64,000 bases of DNA from Cellulomonas fimi ATCC 484 (lineage in GTDB: Bacteria; Actinomycetota; Actinomycetes; Actinomycetales; Cellulomonadaceae): positions 1,178,001-1,242,000 of the forward strand of contig NC_015514.1 of assembly GCF_000212695.1 (NCBI RefSeq). The letters run 5' to 3'. The notes beneath the pieces were generated by a model. It saw only the letters and a program-made list of their open reading frames with translations. It did not search any database and was not told the origin of the DNA. How positions within the stretch are numbered: the stretch's first letter is position 1; each line of letters starts with the position of its first letter. Shown one piece after another: positions 19,304-28,074 of the stretch. The position numbers and the translations under genes are program-made.

Positions 19304-19341
19304 ACGAGAGGCCGGTCCCCGAGCGGGGGCCGGCCTCTCGT
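19304..19341. terminator. Bidirectional terminator between convergent genes
   Basis: ACGAGAGGCCGGTCCCC (19304-19320), loop GAGC, then a complementary arm (19325-19341): a 17-bp stem with one G-U pair. It sits between paralogue B and the convergent repeat protein gene, so it can serve both strands. Confidence 0.75.
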
Positions 19342-19349
19342 GCGTGGCG

Positions 19350-20153
19350 TCAGCGCCGTGACGCGCGTACCGCCGAGACGATCGACCCGACGAGCAGCAG
19401 CCCGCCTGCGGCGGCCAGCAGCACGATGAGCGCGAGCTGCACGTCGATCGACAGCCCCGCGGCCCAGGCCAGCAGCCCCACGCCGATCGCGGCGAGCACG
19501 AGGCCCCACACGACCGTGCCCACACGCAGCCGCGGACGCGGCGCGTCGTCCGGCGCCCGGTCGTCGGCCCGCACCGGGTCCGGCGCGCGGACGGCCGCGA
19601 CGGGCTGAGACGCGACCGCCGGGGCCGCCACGGGCGGGACCGGCTCGGGTCGCGGCGGTCCGGAGGCCGCCGGTCCGGCGGCCGTCGGCGTCGGGCCCGA
19701 CGGGGCGGCGGCCGCGGGGAGCGGTGCCGTCGGCGCCGGCTGCTTGGTCAGCAGGGGCGCGGTGCCGTCGTGCGGCGGAAGGACCTGGGTCTCGTCGGCC
19801 GGGTCGAGCGCATCGTGCGGCGGGAGGACTTGGGTCTCGTCGGCCGGGTCGGGCGCGTCGTGCGGTGGCAGGACTTGGGTCTCGTCGGCCGGGTCGGGCG
19901 CGTCGTGCGGTGGCAGGACCTGGGTCTCGTCGGCCGGGTCGGGCGCGTCGTGCGGCGGCAGGACCTGGGTCTCGTCGACCGGGTCGGCCGCGTCGTGCGG
20001 CGGGAGGACCTGGGTCTCGTCCAGCGGGTCGGGCGCGTCGTGCGGCGGCAGCACCTGGGTCTCGCCGTCACGGTCGTCCGGCGTGGCCGCGACCGGGGTG
20101 TCGTCGTCGTGCACGGGTGTCTCCTCGTCGCGACGGGTGTCGTCGGTGCTCAT
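19350..20153 (-). CDS. Repeat-rich membrane protein with seven DETQVLPPHD units
   Basis: 267 aa. After a 29-residue acidic start come seven units of 15 residues, consensus DETQVLPPHDAPDPA (residues 30-130; the last unit is truncated). A Pro/Ala-rich linker (about 131-215) follows, then two hydrophobic helices (about 218-236 and 240-259) and a basic tail, so the repeats should be cytoplasmic or extended from the membrane. Three units are identical at protein level. Thr in ETQVL has acidic residues before it and Leu at +3, like Ser/Thr-kinase and FHA-type sites. The ATG overlaps the stop of the PspC gene (ATGA), so it is coupled to the envelope-stress locus. No family recognised. Confidence 0.85.
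   Translation of the reverse strand: MSTDDTRRDEETPVHDDDTPVAATPDDRDGETQVLPPHDAPDPLDETQVLPPHDAADPVDETQVLPPHDAPDPADETQVLPPHDAPDPADETQVLPPHDAPDPADETQVLPPHDALDPADETQVLPPHDGTAPLLTKQPAPTAPLPAAAAPSGPTPTAAGPAASGPPRPEPVPPVAAPAVASQPVAAVRAPDPVRADDRAPDDAPRPRLRVGTVVWGLVLAAIGVGLLAWAAGLSIDVQLALIVLLAAAGGLLLVGSIVSAVRASRR
19764..20066 (-). repeat. 45-bp tandem repeat array, 6.7 copies
   Basis: Seven in-frame 45-bp units starting every 45 bases from 20066 downwards. The units are near-identical at DNA level, which suggests recent expansion by slippage or unequal recombination. Copy number is likely to vary between strains. Confidence 0.9.
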
Positions 20154-21616
20154 CGGTCCTCCTCGATCCGCAGGTCGCCGGCACCCACGCTGACGTGCAG
20201 CAGGATCTGCGGCGAGCCGTCGCGGGACTGCTCGTCCCGGTACGTCTGGTCGGCCATGCCGATGCCCTCCGTGCGGCGCTCCTCGCCGTCGACCGCCCAC
20301 GTGACGCTGCCGACCCCGGCCTTGACGTCGGCGGCGACCGCGGCGTCGGCGGGGACGACGATCGTCAGGTTCCCGGCGCCGATCGAGACGGGGACGTCGA
20401 GCGTGGTGCCGTCGAGCGGGAGGGACGTCAGGTCGAGCGTCGCGTCACCGAAGCCCAGGTCGAAGCCGGCCGCGGCGGAGTCGCGCGAGTCGACGACGTA
20501 GGTGCTGGCCTCGAGCTGCCGGAACGAGCCGTCCTCCCACACCCAGTCGGCGTTCTGCGCGGCGCCCACGGGGAGCGCGACGAGGATGCCGGTGATCGCG
20601 AGGAAGCCGAGCGTGCCGCTGCGGCGACCGCGCAGGCCGGACAGGACGATCCCGAGGCCGCAGAGCACGACGCCGATGCCCAGCGCGGTGAGCAGCACCG
20701 GTCCGGTGAAGTCGCCCGAGCGCTCCGCGAGGAGCAGGACGGCCACGCCGAGCAGGCTCAGGGCGACGACGACGCCCACGGTGCCGACGCCCGGTCCCAG
20801 GGTGCGGGGCTTGGGCGGCCGCGGCGGCACGGGCGGCACGGGCGGGTGCGGGGGCACCGGGACCGGCGGGACCGGCGGCGGGCCCTGCCGGTAGGGCCCG
20901 TAGGGACCGGGCGCGGGGGGTGCGCCGACGGGCGCCGAGGCGTAGGGGCTCGCCGGCGTCGCCGCGTACGGGCTCGTCGGGCGGGGGACGGGCGGCGGGC
21001 CGTAGGGGCTCGTCGGGCGCGGCGCGGGACCGGTCGCGGCGGGCTGCTTCACCCACGGGTCGGTGCCGGGGGCGCCGGGGGCCGCGGGGGCGGTCCACAC
21101 GGGCACCGGCCGGGGCGACCGGCGGTTGGCCGCGGTCACGACGAGGGCGACGAGGCCGACGACGAACGCGACCCAGAGCATCCCCTGGAGCCACCCGGGC
21201 GGGCCGTCCCAGAACCAGAACCACTGGTCGCCGCGCGCCAGGCCCACGAGCAGGACGCCGAGCGCCCCGAGCAGGGCGACGTCGAAGCGACCCGCGACCA
21301 TCTCCTCCAGGTGGATGCGGCCGTCGCGCTGCTCGGGCAGCAGCGCCCAGGCGACGCCGTACGCCACGAGGCCGAGGCCGCCGAGCAGCACGGAGGCGGC
21401 GAACAGGCCGCGCACGAGCAGCGGGTCGAGGCCGAACCGACGGGCGAGCCCGTCGCACACGCCGCCGATCCAGCGGTCGTCACCCCGGAACATGCCGGTG
21501 CGGCGCACGGCGGCGAAGAATCCGGTCGGGGCGGGGGGAGTCGCGGGGCTCGGCGGGGTACCGATGCTCGTCGGGTCCGGGCCGGCCTGGCCGCCGGCAG
21601 GAGTGGTCGTGTCCAT
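20150..21616 (-). CDS. PspC-domain protein with C-terminal toastrack (LiaF-like) domain
   Basis: 488-aa membrane protein. The PspC domain lies near residues 35-100 (FRGDDRWIGGVCDGLARRFGLDPLLVRGLF...YGVAWALLPE), with further helices to about 165. A very Pro-rich linker (180-270) leads to three or four helices, then a beta-rich C-terminal region with repeated SIGAGNLTIVVP and VSVGAGDLRIEED, typical of the LiaF_C/toastrack domain. It probably senses envelope stress and controls the divergently encoded kinase. ATG at 21616 has a CAGGAT -10-like box six bases upstream (21628-21623), suggesting a leaderless start. It overlaps the repeat-protein gene. Confidence 0.9.
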   Translation of the reverse strand: MDTTTPAGGQAGPDPTSIGTPPSPATPPAPTGFFAAVRRTGMFRGDDRWIGGVCDGLARRFGLDPLLVRGLFAASVLLGGLGLVAYGVAWALLPEQRDGRIHLEEMVAGRFDVALLGALGVLLVGLARGDQWFWFWDGPPGWLQGMLWVAFVVGLVALVVTAANRRSPRPVPVWTAPAAPGAPGTDPWVKQPAATGPAPRPTSPYGPPPVPRPTSPYAATPASPYASAPVGAPPAPGPYGPYRQGPPPVPPVPVPPHPPVPPVPPRPPKPRTLGPGVGTVGVVVALSLLGVAVLLLAERSGDFTGPVLLTALGIGVVLCGLGIVLSGLRGRRSGTLGFLAITGILVALPVGAAQNADWVWEDGSFRQLEASTYVVDSRDSAAAGFDLGFGDATLDLTSLPLDGTTLDVPVSIGAGNLTIVVPADAAVAADVKAGVGSVTWAVDGEERRTEGIGMADQTYRDEQSRDGSPQILLHVSVGAGDLRIEEDR

Positions 21617-21662
21617 GGCTCGATCCTGACGCGCACCGGTACCCCGGCGGCATCCGGTGCCC

Positions 21663-21717
21663 CCCTGAGCCGACCCTGATCCTGCCCCGGTCGCGCCCTG
21701 ATCCTGGCCCTGAACAG
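21663..21717. promoter_or_regulatory. Phased CCCTGA repeats between divergent pspC and kinase genes
   Basis: CCCTGA occurs at 21663, 21674, 21696 and 21708, with centre spacings of 11, 22 and 12 bp, close to whole helical turns. Two copies extend to CCCTGATCCTG. They lie between the -10 boxes of the divergent genes, as expected for binding sites of a regulator such as the NarL protein encoded at 23083. Confidence 0.4.
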
Positions 21718-21763
21718 CCCCGGGGAGCCGTGGGCAGGGTCCCGGACGTGTGACGATCGGTCC

Positions 21764-23086
21764 GTGACGTCCGCACCCGCCCCCGCGACGCCGGGGACTG
21801 CCCGCACCCGGCTGCCGCTGCGCCGTCCCGCGCGCGGCCGCTGGTTCGCGGGCGTGGCGATCGGCCTCGCGGCGCACCTCGACGTGCCCGTCGGCCTCGT
21901 GCGGCTCGCGTTCCTGCTGCTCGTGCCCGTCGCCGGGGTGGGGCCTCTGCTCTACCTGTTCTGGTGGCTGACCATCCCGCAGGGTGACCCCGCGGCGGCG
22001 GCGCAGGAGGCGCGACCGACGGCGCTGACCCGGCTCGCGCGCCGCCAGCACGACGCCGACCCGGCGCGGCGGCTGCCGGTTTCGGCGATCGTCACGGGTG
22101 CGGTGCTCGTCGTGGTCGCGGTCGTGCTCGTCGCGGTGCGCCGCGGCGCGGACCTGGACCTCGACTGGCTGCTCCCGTCGCTCGTGCTGCTCGGCGGGCT
22201 GGGGCTCGCGTGGAGCCAGCTCGACCACGTCCCGCGGCAGCGGTGGCGCACCGAGACCGGGCGGCCGACGACCGGCGTGCTGCGGCTCCTGGGCGGAGTC
22301 GTGCTCGCGGGCGTCGGTGGGCTGCTGCTGGTCGCGCAGATCACGGGCACGGGCGTCGAGCCTGCGGTGTTCGTGCAGGCCGTCGTGGCCGCGGTCGCCG
22401 TCCTGGCGGGCGTCGCCCTCGTGCTCGCGCCGTGGTGGCTGCGGCTCGTGCGCGAGCTCGGCGACGAGCGGGCGGCGCGGGCGCGCGAGTCGGAGCGCGC
22501 GGACATCGCGGCGCACCTGCACGACTCGGTCCTGCAGACGCTCGCGCTCATCCGGGCGCGTGCCGACGACGCGGCGGAGGTCGCGCGCATGGCCCGCGCA
22601 CAGGAGCGCGAGCTGCGCGAGTGGATGTACGACGAGCGCCCCGCGCCGGGCACGTCGCTCGCGGCGGCGCTCAAGGACGTCGTCGCCGAGGTCGAGGACT
22701 CGCGCTCGGGCCCGACGGGTGACCCCGTCGCGATCGACGCGGTCGTCGTGGGGGACCGGGTCCCCGACGCGGACACCGAGGCGCTCGTGCAGGCGTCGCG
22801 CGAGGCGCTGGTCAACGCGGTCGTGCACGGCCGCCCGCCGGTGTCGCTGTACCTGGAGGTCCGGTCGGACGCGGTCGAGGTGTTCGTGCGCGACCGCGGC
22901 GACGGGTTCGACGTGGACGCCATCGGTCCCGACCGGTTCGGCGTCCGGGAGTCGATCATGGGACGGGTGCGCCGGCGCGGGGGGACCGCGACGGTGACGA
23001 GCCGACCGGGCCGCGGCACGGAGGTGCACCTCGTGGTGCCCGTCCGTGCGGCGGCGCCGGTGGACGAGGGAGGGGAACGGTCATGA
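21764..23086 (+). CDS. Sensor histidine kinase with N-terminal PspC domain
   Basis: 440 aa. Residues 20-75 are a PspC domain (RGRWFAGVAIGLAAHLDVPVGLVRLAFLLL...YLFWWLTIPQGD), followed by about four more helices to residue 225, then a HisKA_3-like box ERADIAAHLHDSVLQTLALI with the predicted phosphoacceptor His253 and an HATPase domain (SREALVNAVVHG; GVRESIMGRV). It partners the PspC/toastrack protein on the other strand and the NarL regulator it overlaps, a LiaSR-like arrangement. GTG at 21764 follows a GACGAT box (21752-21757) by six bases: leaderless. Confidence 0.92.
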   Translation: MTSAPAPATPGTARTRLPLRRPARGRWFAGVAIGLAAHLDVPVGLVRLAFLLLVPVAGVGPLLYLFWWLTIPQGDPAAAAQEARPTALTRLARRQHDADPARRLPVSAIVTGAVLVVVAVVLVAVRRGADLDLDWLLPSLVLLGGLGLAWSQLDHVPRQRWRTETGRPTTGVLRLLGGVVLAGVGGLLLVAQITGTGVEPAVFVQAVVAAVAVLAGVALVLAPWWLRLVRELGDERAARARESERADIAAHLHDSVLQTLALIRARADDAAEVARMARAQERELREWMYDERPAPGTSLAAALKDVVAEVEDSRSGPTGDPVAIDAVVVGDRVPDADTEALVQASREALVNAVVHGRPPVSLYLEVRSDAVEVFVRDRGDGFDVDAIGPDRFGVRESIMGRVRRRGGTATVTSRPGRGTEVHLVVPVRAAAPVDEGGERS

Positions 23087-23757
23087 GCACGACCGGTGCG
23101 GACGCGACCGCCGTGGACGTGGTGCTGGTCGACGACCACCACCTGTTCCGCACGGGCGTCAAGGCGTCGCTCGACGCGGGGGTCCGTGTCGTCGGGGAGG
23201 CCGACGACGTCGAGTCGGCGGTGCGGGTGGTGCACGAGCTGCAGCCGCCCGTGGTGCTGCTCGACGTGCACCTCCCGGGCGGCGACGGCGGTGGCGGCGC
23301 GGAGGTGATCCGGCGCTGCACGGACCTGCAGGGCACGACGCGGTTCCTCGCGCTGTCGGTGTCGGACGCCGCGGAGGACGTCGTCGCGGTGATCCGGTCG
23401 GGCGCGCGCGGCTACGTGACGAAGGCGATCGACGGCGGCGAGCTGTCGGACGCCGTGCGCCGCGTGGCGGGCGGGGACGCGGTGTTCTCGCCGCGGCTCG
23501 CGGGGTTCGTCCTCGACGCGTTCGGCGCCGCCGCGGGCGACGTCGCGACGGGCGACGACGAGCTGGACCGCCTCTCGGCGCGCGAGCGCGAGGTCATGCG
23601 CCTCATCGCGCGCGGGTACACGTACCGCGAGGTCGCCTCCGAGCTGTTCATCTCCGTGAAGACGGTCGAGACCCACGTGTCCGCGGTGCTGCGCAAGCTG
23701 CAGCTCTCGAGCCGGCACGAGCTGACGCGGTGGGCCGCGGCGCGCCGCCTGCTGTGA
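23083..23757 (+). CDS. Response regulator, NarL/LuxR family, of the PspC locus
   Basis: 224 aa with a receiver domain (Asp17/Asp18 pocket, phosphoacceptor Asp61 in VVLLDVHLPG, Lys in YVTKAIDGG) and a C-terminal LuxR helix-turn-helix (LSAREREVMRLIARGYTYREVASELFISVKTVETHV). The ATG overlaps the kinase stop by four bases. It is the likely effector of the envelope-stress system; the phased CCCTGA repeats in the divergent intergenic region are candidate binding sites. Confidence 0.93.
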   Translation: MSTTGADATAVDVVLVDDHHLFRTGVKASLDAGVRVVGEADDVESAVRVVHELQPPVVLLDVHLPGGDGGGGAEVIRRCTDLQGTTRFLALSVSDAAEDVVAVIRSGARGYVTKAIDGGELSDAVRRVAGGDAVFSPRLAGFVLDAFGAAAGDVATGDDELDRLSAREREVMRLIARGYTYREVASELFISVKTVETHVSAVLRKLQLSSRHELTRWAAARRLL

Positions 23758-23825
23758 CGCGACCGACCCGATCGACCTGACGCGGTGTCAGAAAACGCCC
23801 CGACGCTCGACTAGGCTCCGGGGGC

Positions 23826-24173
23826 ATGGAACTCCTGCAGCACGTGCTCCTCTTCCTGCACCTCCTCGGCTGGGCGATCGTCCTCGGCGGGACGATCGTG
23901 ACGATGCGCGACACCCGCCTGCCCAGGGGCGCGCTGCACGGGATCCTCACCGCGCTCGTGACGGGGATCCTCATGGTCGGCCTCGCGTCGGCGAGCGACG
24001 AGCTGCGCGACCCGAACACCACCAAGGTCGCCGTCAAGCTCGTGGTCGCGCTCGTCGTGACGGGTCTCGTCGTCTACGGCGCGCGGCGCCCCGAGAAGGT
24101 CACCAAGGGCCTGCTCGGCGCGGTCCTCGGTCTCACGGTCCTCAACGTCGGCATCGCGGTGCTCTGGCGCTGA
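23826..24173 (+). CDS. Small four-helix membrane protein
   Basis: 115 aa with four hydrophobic segments (about residues 4-26, 36-52, 66-83 and 92-113), mostly short basic loops and one DELRDPNTTK loop. I do not recognise a named family with confidence. The ATG at 23826 is eight bases past a TAGGCT box (23812-23817) without a Shine-Dalgarno, predicting a leaderless monocistronic transcript. It is not obviously linked to the neighbouring PspC system or to the DUF456 gene, which has its own similar promoter. Confidence 0.8.
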   Translation: MELLQHVLLFLHLLGWAIVLGGTIVTMRDTRLPRGALHGILTALVTGILMVGLASASDELRDPNTTKVAVKLVVALVVTGLVVYGARRPEKVTKGLLGAVLGLTVLNVGIAVLWR

Positions 24174-24259
24174 GCCCGGGCGACGCGGCGTGACCGGCGC
24201 CGGGGCATGACCGGGCGCCGGGGCGTGGCCGGGCCCGCGGGCGGCTAGGGTCTGCCGCC

Positions 24260-24742
24260 ATGGGTGTGGTCGGTGAGGTGCTGATCGGTGCCGTCGTGCT
24301 GGTCGGGCTGTTCGGTGTCGTCGTGCAGGTGCTGCCCGGCGGGCTCCTGGTGGCGGGAGCGGTGATCGCGTGGGGCGCGATCACCGGCGGGCCCGCGGGG
24401 TGGACGGTCGTCGCCGTCGCGGTGCTCGCGACCGGGCTGGCGGCCGTCGGGAAGTACCTCCTCGCCGGCCGCCACCTGCAGCGCAAGGGCGTGCCGAGCT
24501 CGACGCTGGTGTGGGGCGGGCTCCTCGGGGTCGTCGGGTTCTTCGTGGTGCCCGTGGTCGGGCTGCCGCTCGGGTTCGTCGTCGGCACGTACGTCGCGGA
24601 GCGGGTCCGGCAGCGCGAGCACGCGCCCGCCTGGAAGGCCACGGTGGCAGCGCTGCAGGCCACGGGCGTGACGATCCTCGTCGAGCTCGCGGGGGCGCTC
24701 GTCGCGACCGCCGCGTGGGGCGTGGGGCTCGCCGTCACGTGA
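24260..24742 (+). CDS. DUF456 membrane protein
   Basis: 160 aa, almost entirely hydrophobic with Gly-rich helices, matching the DUF456 family: LLPGGLL-like opening (here VLPGGLLVAGAVIAWG), the central LAAVGKYLLAGRHLQRKGVPSST loop and GGLLGVVGFFVVPVVGLPLGFVVGTYVAE. Function of the family is not known. ATG at 24260 lies eight bases after TAGGGT (24246-24251), with no Shine-Dalgarno: leaderless. Confidence 0.88.
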   Translation: MGVVGEVLIGAVVLVGLFGVVVQVLPGGLLVAGAVIAWGAITGGPAGWTVVAVAVLATGLAAVGKYLLAGRHLQRKGVPSSTLVWGGLLGVVGFFVVPVVGLPLGFVVGTYVAERVRQREHAPAWKATVAALQATGVTILVELAGALVATAAWGVGLAVT

Positions 24743-24858
24743 CGGCGCGCCCGACCGCGCGCCTGACCGCGCCGGTGCGCGGGACGGACCCGAGCGGGCG
24801 GCGCGGCCGTGGGCCGCGTGATCCGGGTGTCGGTGGCGGCGCCTAGGCTGGTGCCGTC

Positions 24859-27417
24859 ATGACATCGTTGTTCGAGAGCCTCTCCCTGCCCGTCCCGGCC
24901 GGCGCCGTGCCGACCCGCCGGCGCTCCGGCGACCCGTCGGGCCTGCCCGCCGTCGTGCCTCCGCGCGGCGAGGACACGGACGCCCAGGAGCGCGACGCCC
25001 GCCGCCAGGAGAGGGCCGACGCGCTGCTCGTCGGCCTCAACCCGCAGCAGCGCGAGGCGGTCGTGCACCACGGCGGCCCGCTGCTCATCGTCGCGGGCGC
25101 CGGCTCGGGCAAGACGCGCGTGCTCACGCACCGCATCGCGCACCTGCTCGCGACCCGCCGGGCCCGCCCGGGCGAGGTCCTGGCGATCACGTTCACCAAC
25201 AAGGCCGCGGCGGAGATGCGCGAGCGCGTCGAGCAGCTCGTCGGCCCCGCCGCGCGGAACATGTGGGTCTCGACGTTCCACTCGGCGTGCGTGCGGATCC
25301 TGCGCCGCGAGGCGGCGACGCTCGGCCTGCGCTCGAGCTTCTCGATCTACGACGCGGCCGACTCGCAGCGCCTGCTCACGCTCGTGGCGCGCGAGCTCGA
25401 CCTCGACCCGAAGAAGTACCCGGCCAAGGCGCTGTCGGCGAAGATCTCCGCGCTCAAGGACGAGCTGGTCGACCCCGAGACGTTCGCGGCGACCAACGGT
25501 GGCGGAGCGGCGAACGACTTCGACACCGCGCTCGCCCAGGTGTACACGCGCTACCAGGCGCGGCTGCGCCAGGCCCAGGCGCTCGACTTCGACGACCTCA
25601 TCATGTCGACGGTCCACCTGCTGCAGGCGCACCCCGCGGTCGCGGAGCACTACCGCCGCCGGTTCCGGCACGTGCTGGTCGACGAGTACCAGGACACCAA
25701 CCACGCGCAGTACGTGCTGGTGCGCGAGCTCGTGGGGCACAGCGGCTCGGCGGCGGGTGCGGACGGCGAGGAGGTGCCGCGCGGGGAGCTGACCGTCGTC
25801 GGCGACGCCGACCAGTCGATCTACGCCTTCCGGGGCGCGTCGATCCGCAACATCCTCGAGTTCGAGGCGGACTACCCGGACGCGCGCACGATCCTGCTCG
25901 AGCAGAACTACCGGTCGACGCAGACGATCCTGTCGGCCGCGAACGCCGTGATCAGCCGCAACCCCGGGCGCAAGCCGAAGCGGCTGTGGACCGACTCCGG
26001 CCAGGGCGCGCAGATCGTCGCGTACGTAGCCGACACCGAGCACGAGGAGGCGCGGTTCGTCGCGCAGGAGATCGACCGCCTCGGGGACTCCGACGGCGTG
26101 CGGCCCGGCGACGTCGCGATCTTCTACCGGGCCAACGCGCAGTCGCGCGCGCTCGAGGAGGTGCTGATCCGCGTCGGGCTGCCGTACAAGGTGGTCGGCG
26201 GGACGCGCTTCTACGAGCGCAAGGAGATCAAGGACGCCGTCGCGTACCTGCGGGCCATCGCGAACCCCGACGACGACGTCAACCTGCGCCGCATCCTCAA
26301 CGTGCCGAAGCGTGGGCTGGGGGACCGGTCCGAGGCGATGGTCGCGTCGTTCGCCGAGCGCGAGCGCATCTCGTTCGGTGCCGCGCTCGAACGGCTCGAC
26401 GAGGTCCCGGGGCTCGGCACGCGCGCGATCACCGGGCTGTCGTCGTTCGCGTCGATGATGTCCGACCTGCGCGTGCTCGCGTTCCAGGGCGCGGGGCCCG
26501 CCGAGGTGCTGGGCGCCGTCCTCGACCGGTCCGGCTACCTCGCCGAGCTGCGTGCGAGCGAGGACCCGCAGGACGCGTCGCGCGTCGAGAACCTCGCGGA
26601 GCTGCACGCGGTCGCGACCGAGTTCGAGCAGAGCGACCCCGACGGGGACCTCGCCGACTTCCTCGAGCGCGTGTCGCTCGTCGCGGACTCCGACCAGATC
26701 CCGACGCCCGACGGTGCCGACGCGGACGAGGACGGCCCGCGGACCCCGGACCAGGGCGTCGTCACGCTCATGACGCTGCACACCGCGAAGGGCCTGGAGT
26801 TCCCGGTCGTGTTCCTCACCGGGATGGAGGACGGGACGTTCCCGCACATGCGGTCGCTGACGGACACCGACCAGCTCGCCGAGGAGCGCCGGCTCGCGTA
26901 CGTCGGCCTGACCCGCGCGCGCGAGCGGCTGTACATCTCGCGCGCAGCGGTGCGGACCGCGTGGGGCGTCCCGAACGAGTTCCCGCCGAGCCGGTTCCTC
27001 GACGACCTGCCCGAGGAGCTGGTCGACTGGCGGCGGCGCGAGTCGTCGACGTCGTCGCTGCGCGGCGGCTGGGGGTCGGGCTTCGGGTCGGGCGGTGGCT
27101 ACGGCTCGGGTCGCGGCGGGTCCGGATCGGGCGGCTACCGCTCGGGCGGGTCGGGGACGAGGGCCGGCGGCCGGGCCGAGAAGGAGCCGCGCGCGTCCTT
27201 GCCGTCGACGGGTGCGAAGTTCGGCTCGGCGACCCCGCGGTCGGACGCCGCCGTCCCGAGCCTGGCGATCGGCGACCGTGTGACGCACGACGCGTACGGG
27301 CTCGGCACGGTCGTGGGGCTCGAGGGCGCCGGGCCGAACGCGGTGGCGAAGGTCGACTTCGGCACCGAGGGCACCAAGCGGCTCCTGCTGCGGTACTCGC
27401 CGGTCACCAAGCTCTGA
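24859..27417 (+). CDS. pcrA: ATP-dependent DNA helicase PcrA/UvrD
   Basis: 852-aa superfamily 1A 3'-5' helicase for DNA repair and replication-conflict resolution. Motifs in order: Q-motif LNPQQREAV, Walker A AGAGSGKT (about residues 80-87), TFTNKAA, Walker B VDEYQDTN (about 273-280), GDADQSIYAFRGA, QNYRS, TLHTAKGLEFPVVF and VGLTRARERLY. A Gly/Ser-rich linker (about 735-775) leads to the C-terminal Tudor-like domain (GDRVTHDAYGLGTVVG) that in PcrA binds RNA polymerase. ATG at 24859 follows TAGGCT (24844-24849) by nine bases, a leaderless configuration. The following 117-bp gap holds no gene. Confidence 0.96.
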   Translation: MTSLFESLSLPVPAGAVPTRRRSGDPSGLPAVVPPRGEDTDAQERDARRQERADALLVGLNPQQREAVVHHGGPLLIVAGAGSGKTRVLTHRIAHLLATRRARPGEVLAITFTNKAAAEMRERVEQLVGPAARNMWVSTFHSACVRILRREAATLGLRSSFSIYDAADSQRLLTLVARELDLDPKKYPAKALSAKISALKDELVDPETFAATNGGGAANDFDTALAQVYTRYQARLRQAQALDFDDLIMSTVHLLQAHPAVAEHYRRRFRHVLVDEYQDTNHAQYVLVRELVGHSGSAAGADGEEVPRGELTVVGDADQSIYAFRGASIRNILEFEADYPDARTILLEQNYRSTQTILSAANAVISRNPGRKPKRLWTDSGQGAQIVAYVADTEHEEARFVAQEIDRLGDSDGVRPGDVAIFYRANAQSRALEEVLIRVGLPYKVVGGTRFYERKEIKDAVAYLRAIANPDDDVNLRRILNVPKRGLGDRSEAMVASFAERERISFGAALERLDEVPGLGTRAITGLSSFASMMSDLRVLAFQGAGPAEVLGAVLDRSGYLAELRASEDPQDASRVENLAELHAVATEFEQSDPDGDLADFLERVSLVADSDQIPTPDGADADEDGPRTPDQGVVTLMTLHTAKGLEFPVVFLTGMEDGTFPHMRSLTDTDQLAEERRLAYVGLTRARERLYISRAAVRTAWGVPNEFPPSRFLDDLPEELVDWRRRESSTSSLRGGWGSGFGSGGGYGSGRGGSGSGGYRSGGSGTRAGGRAEKEPRASLPSTGAKFGSATPRSDAAVPSLAIGDRVTHDAYGLGTVVGLEGAGPNAVAKVDFGTEGTKRLLLRYSPVTKL

Positions 27418-27534
27418 GCGGGGCCGGGTCCGGCGCCCCCCGCGCCGTGGTCCCCGCCTGCCCGCCCGGCCGGTCCCGCCTGCCGTGCCGCGAACCGGCC
27501 GGCCGCGAGGCCACGGGCCCGCGCAGCGGCGCCG

Positions 27535-28074
27535 TCAGGCGGCATCGGCCCAGGTCGCGACCACGGCTGCCTCGACCGCGGGGCGGTCCGCGCCCAGGTC
27601 GCGCAGCGCCCGGCCGGCGGGCGTGGTGTCGAGGCGCGCGGCGGCGAGCAGCAGGTGGCCGGTGTCGATGCGGCGGTGCTGGAACCGGATCGCCTCGCGC
27701 AGCGAGACCTCGAGCATCTTCTTCGCGTGCGTGTCGAACGGGATGTGCCCGCGGCGGGTGCTCGCGGCGGGCACGTCCAGCGCACCCGGGCCGAAGGTCG
27801 CCTCGACCTGCTCGCGCACCGCGTCGAGGTCGATGCCGAGCCCGGCGAGCGCGTCGGCGTCGAGCGCGTCGGACAGGCGGGCGCGCACGGCGCGCTCGAG
27901 GTCGGCGGGCTCGACACCGACGCGGGCGAGGGCGCGGCGCGCGACGGCGTCGCCCGGGGCCGTCGCGCCGAGCAGCACGTGCTCGGCGCCGATGTGGTTC
28001 GACCCGAGCCGGCGGGCGACGGTCTGGGCCTGCTCGACGGCGACGCGGGCGTCGTGGGAGAAGCGCTCGAACAT
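27535..28074 (-). CDS. Stand-alone Clp N-terminal domain protein
   Basis: 179 aa consisting only of the double Clp_N repeat found at the front of ClpA/ClpC: FERFSHDARVAVEQAQTVARRLGSNHIGAEHVLLG (first) and AKKMLEVSLREAIRFQHRRIDTGHLLLAAARL (second). There is no AAA+ ATPase module, so it cannot unfold proteins itself. It could bind substrates or adaptors, or act as an anti-repressor of its partner. It overlaps the HTH gene by one base (TGATG), so the two are translationally coupled. Pairs of this kind occur in other actinobacteria, to my knowledge without assigned function. Confidence 0.88.
   Translation of the reverse strand: MFERFSHDARVAVEQAQTVARRLGSNHIGAEHVLLGATAPGDAVARRALARVGVEPADLERAVRARLSDALDADALAGLGIDLDAVREQVEATFGPGALDVPAASTRRGHIPFDTHAKKMLEVSLREAIRFQHRRIDTGHLLLAAARLDTTPAGRALRDLGADRPAVEAAVVATWADAA

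Noticed and set aside
19764..20066. CRISPR-like array
   Set aside because: The units abut with no spacers, keep a reading frame and encode a protein repeat inside a coupled gene.
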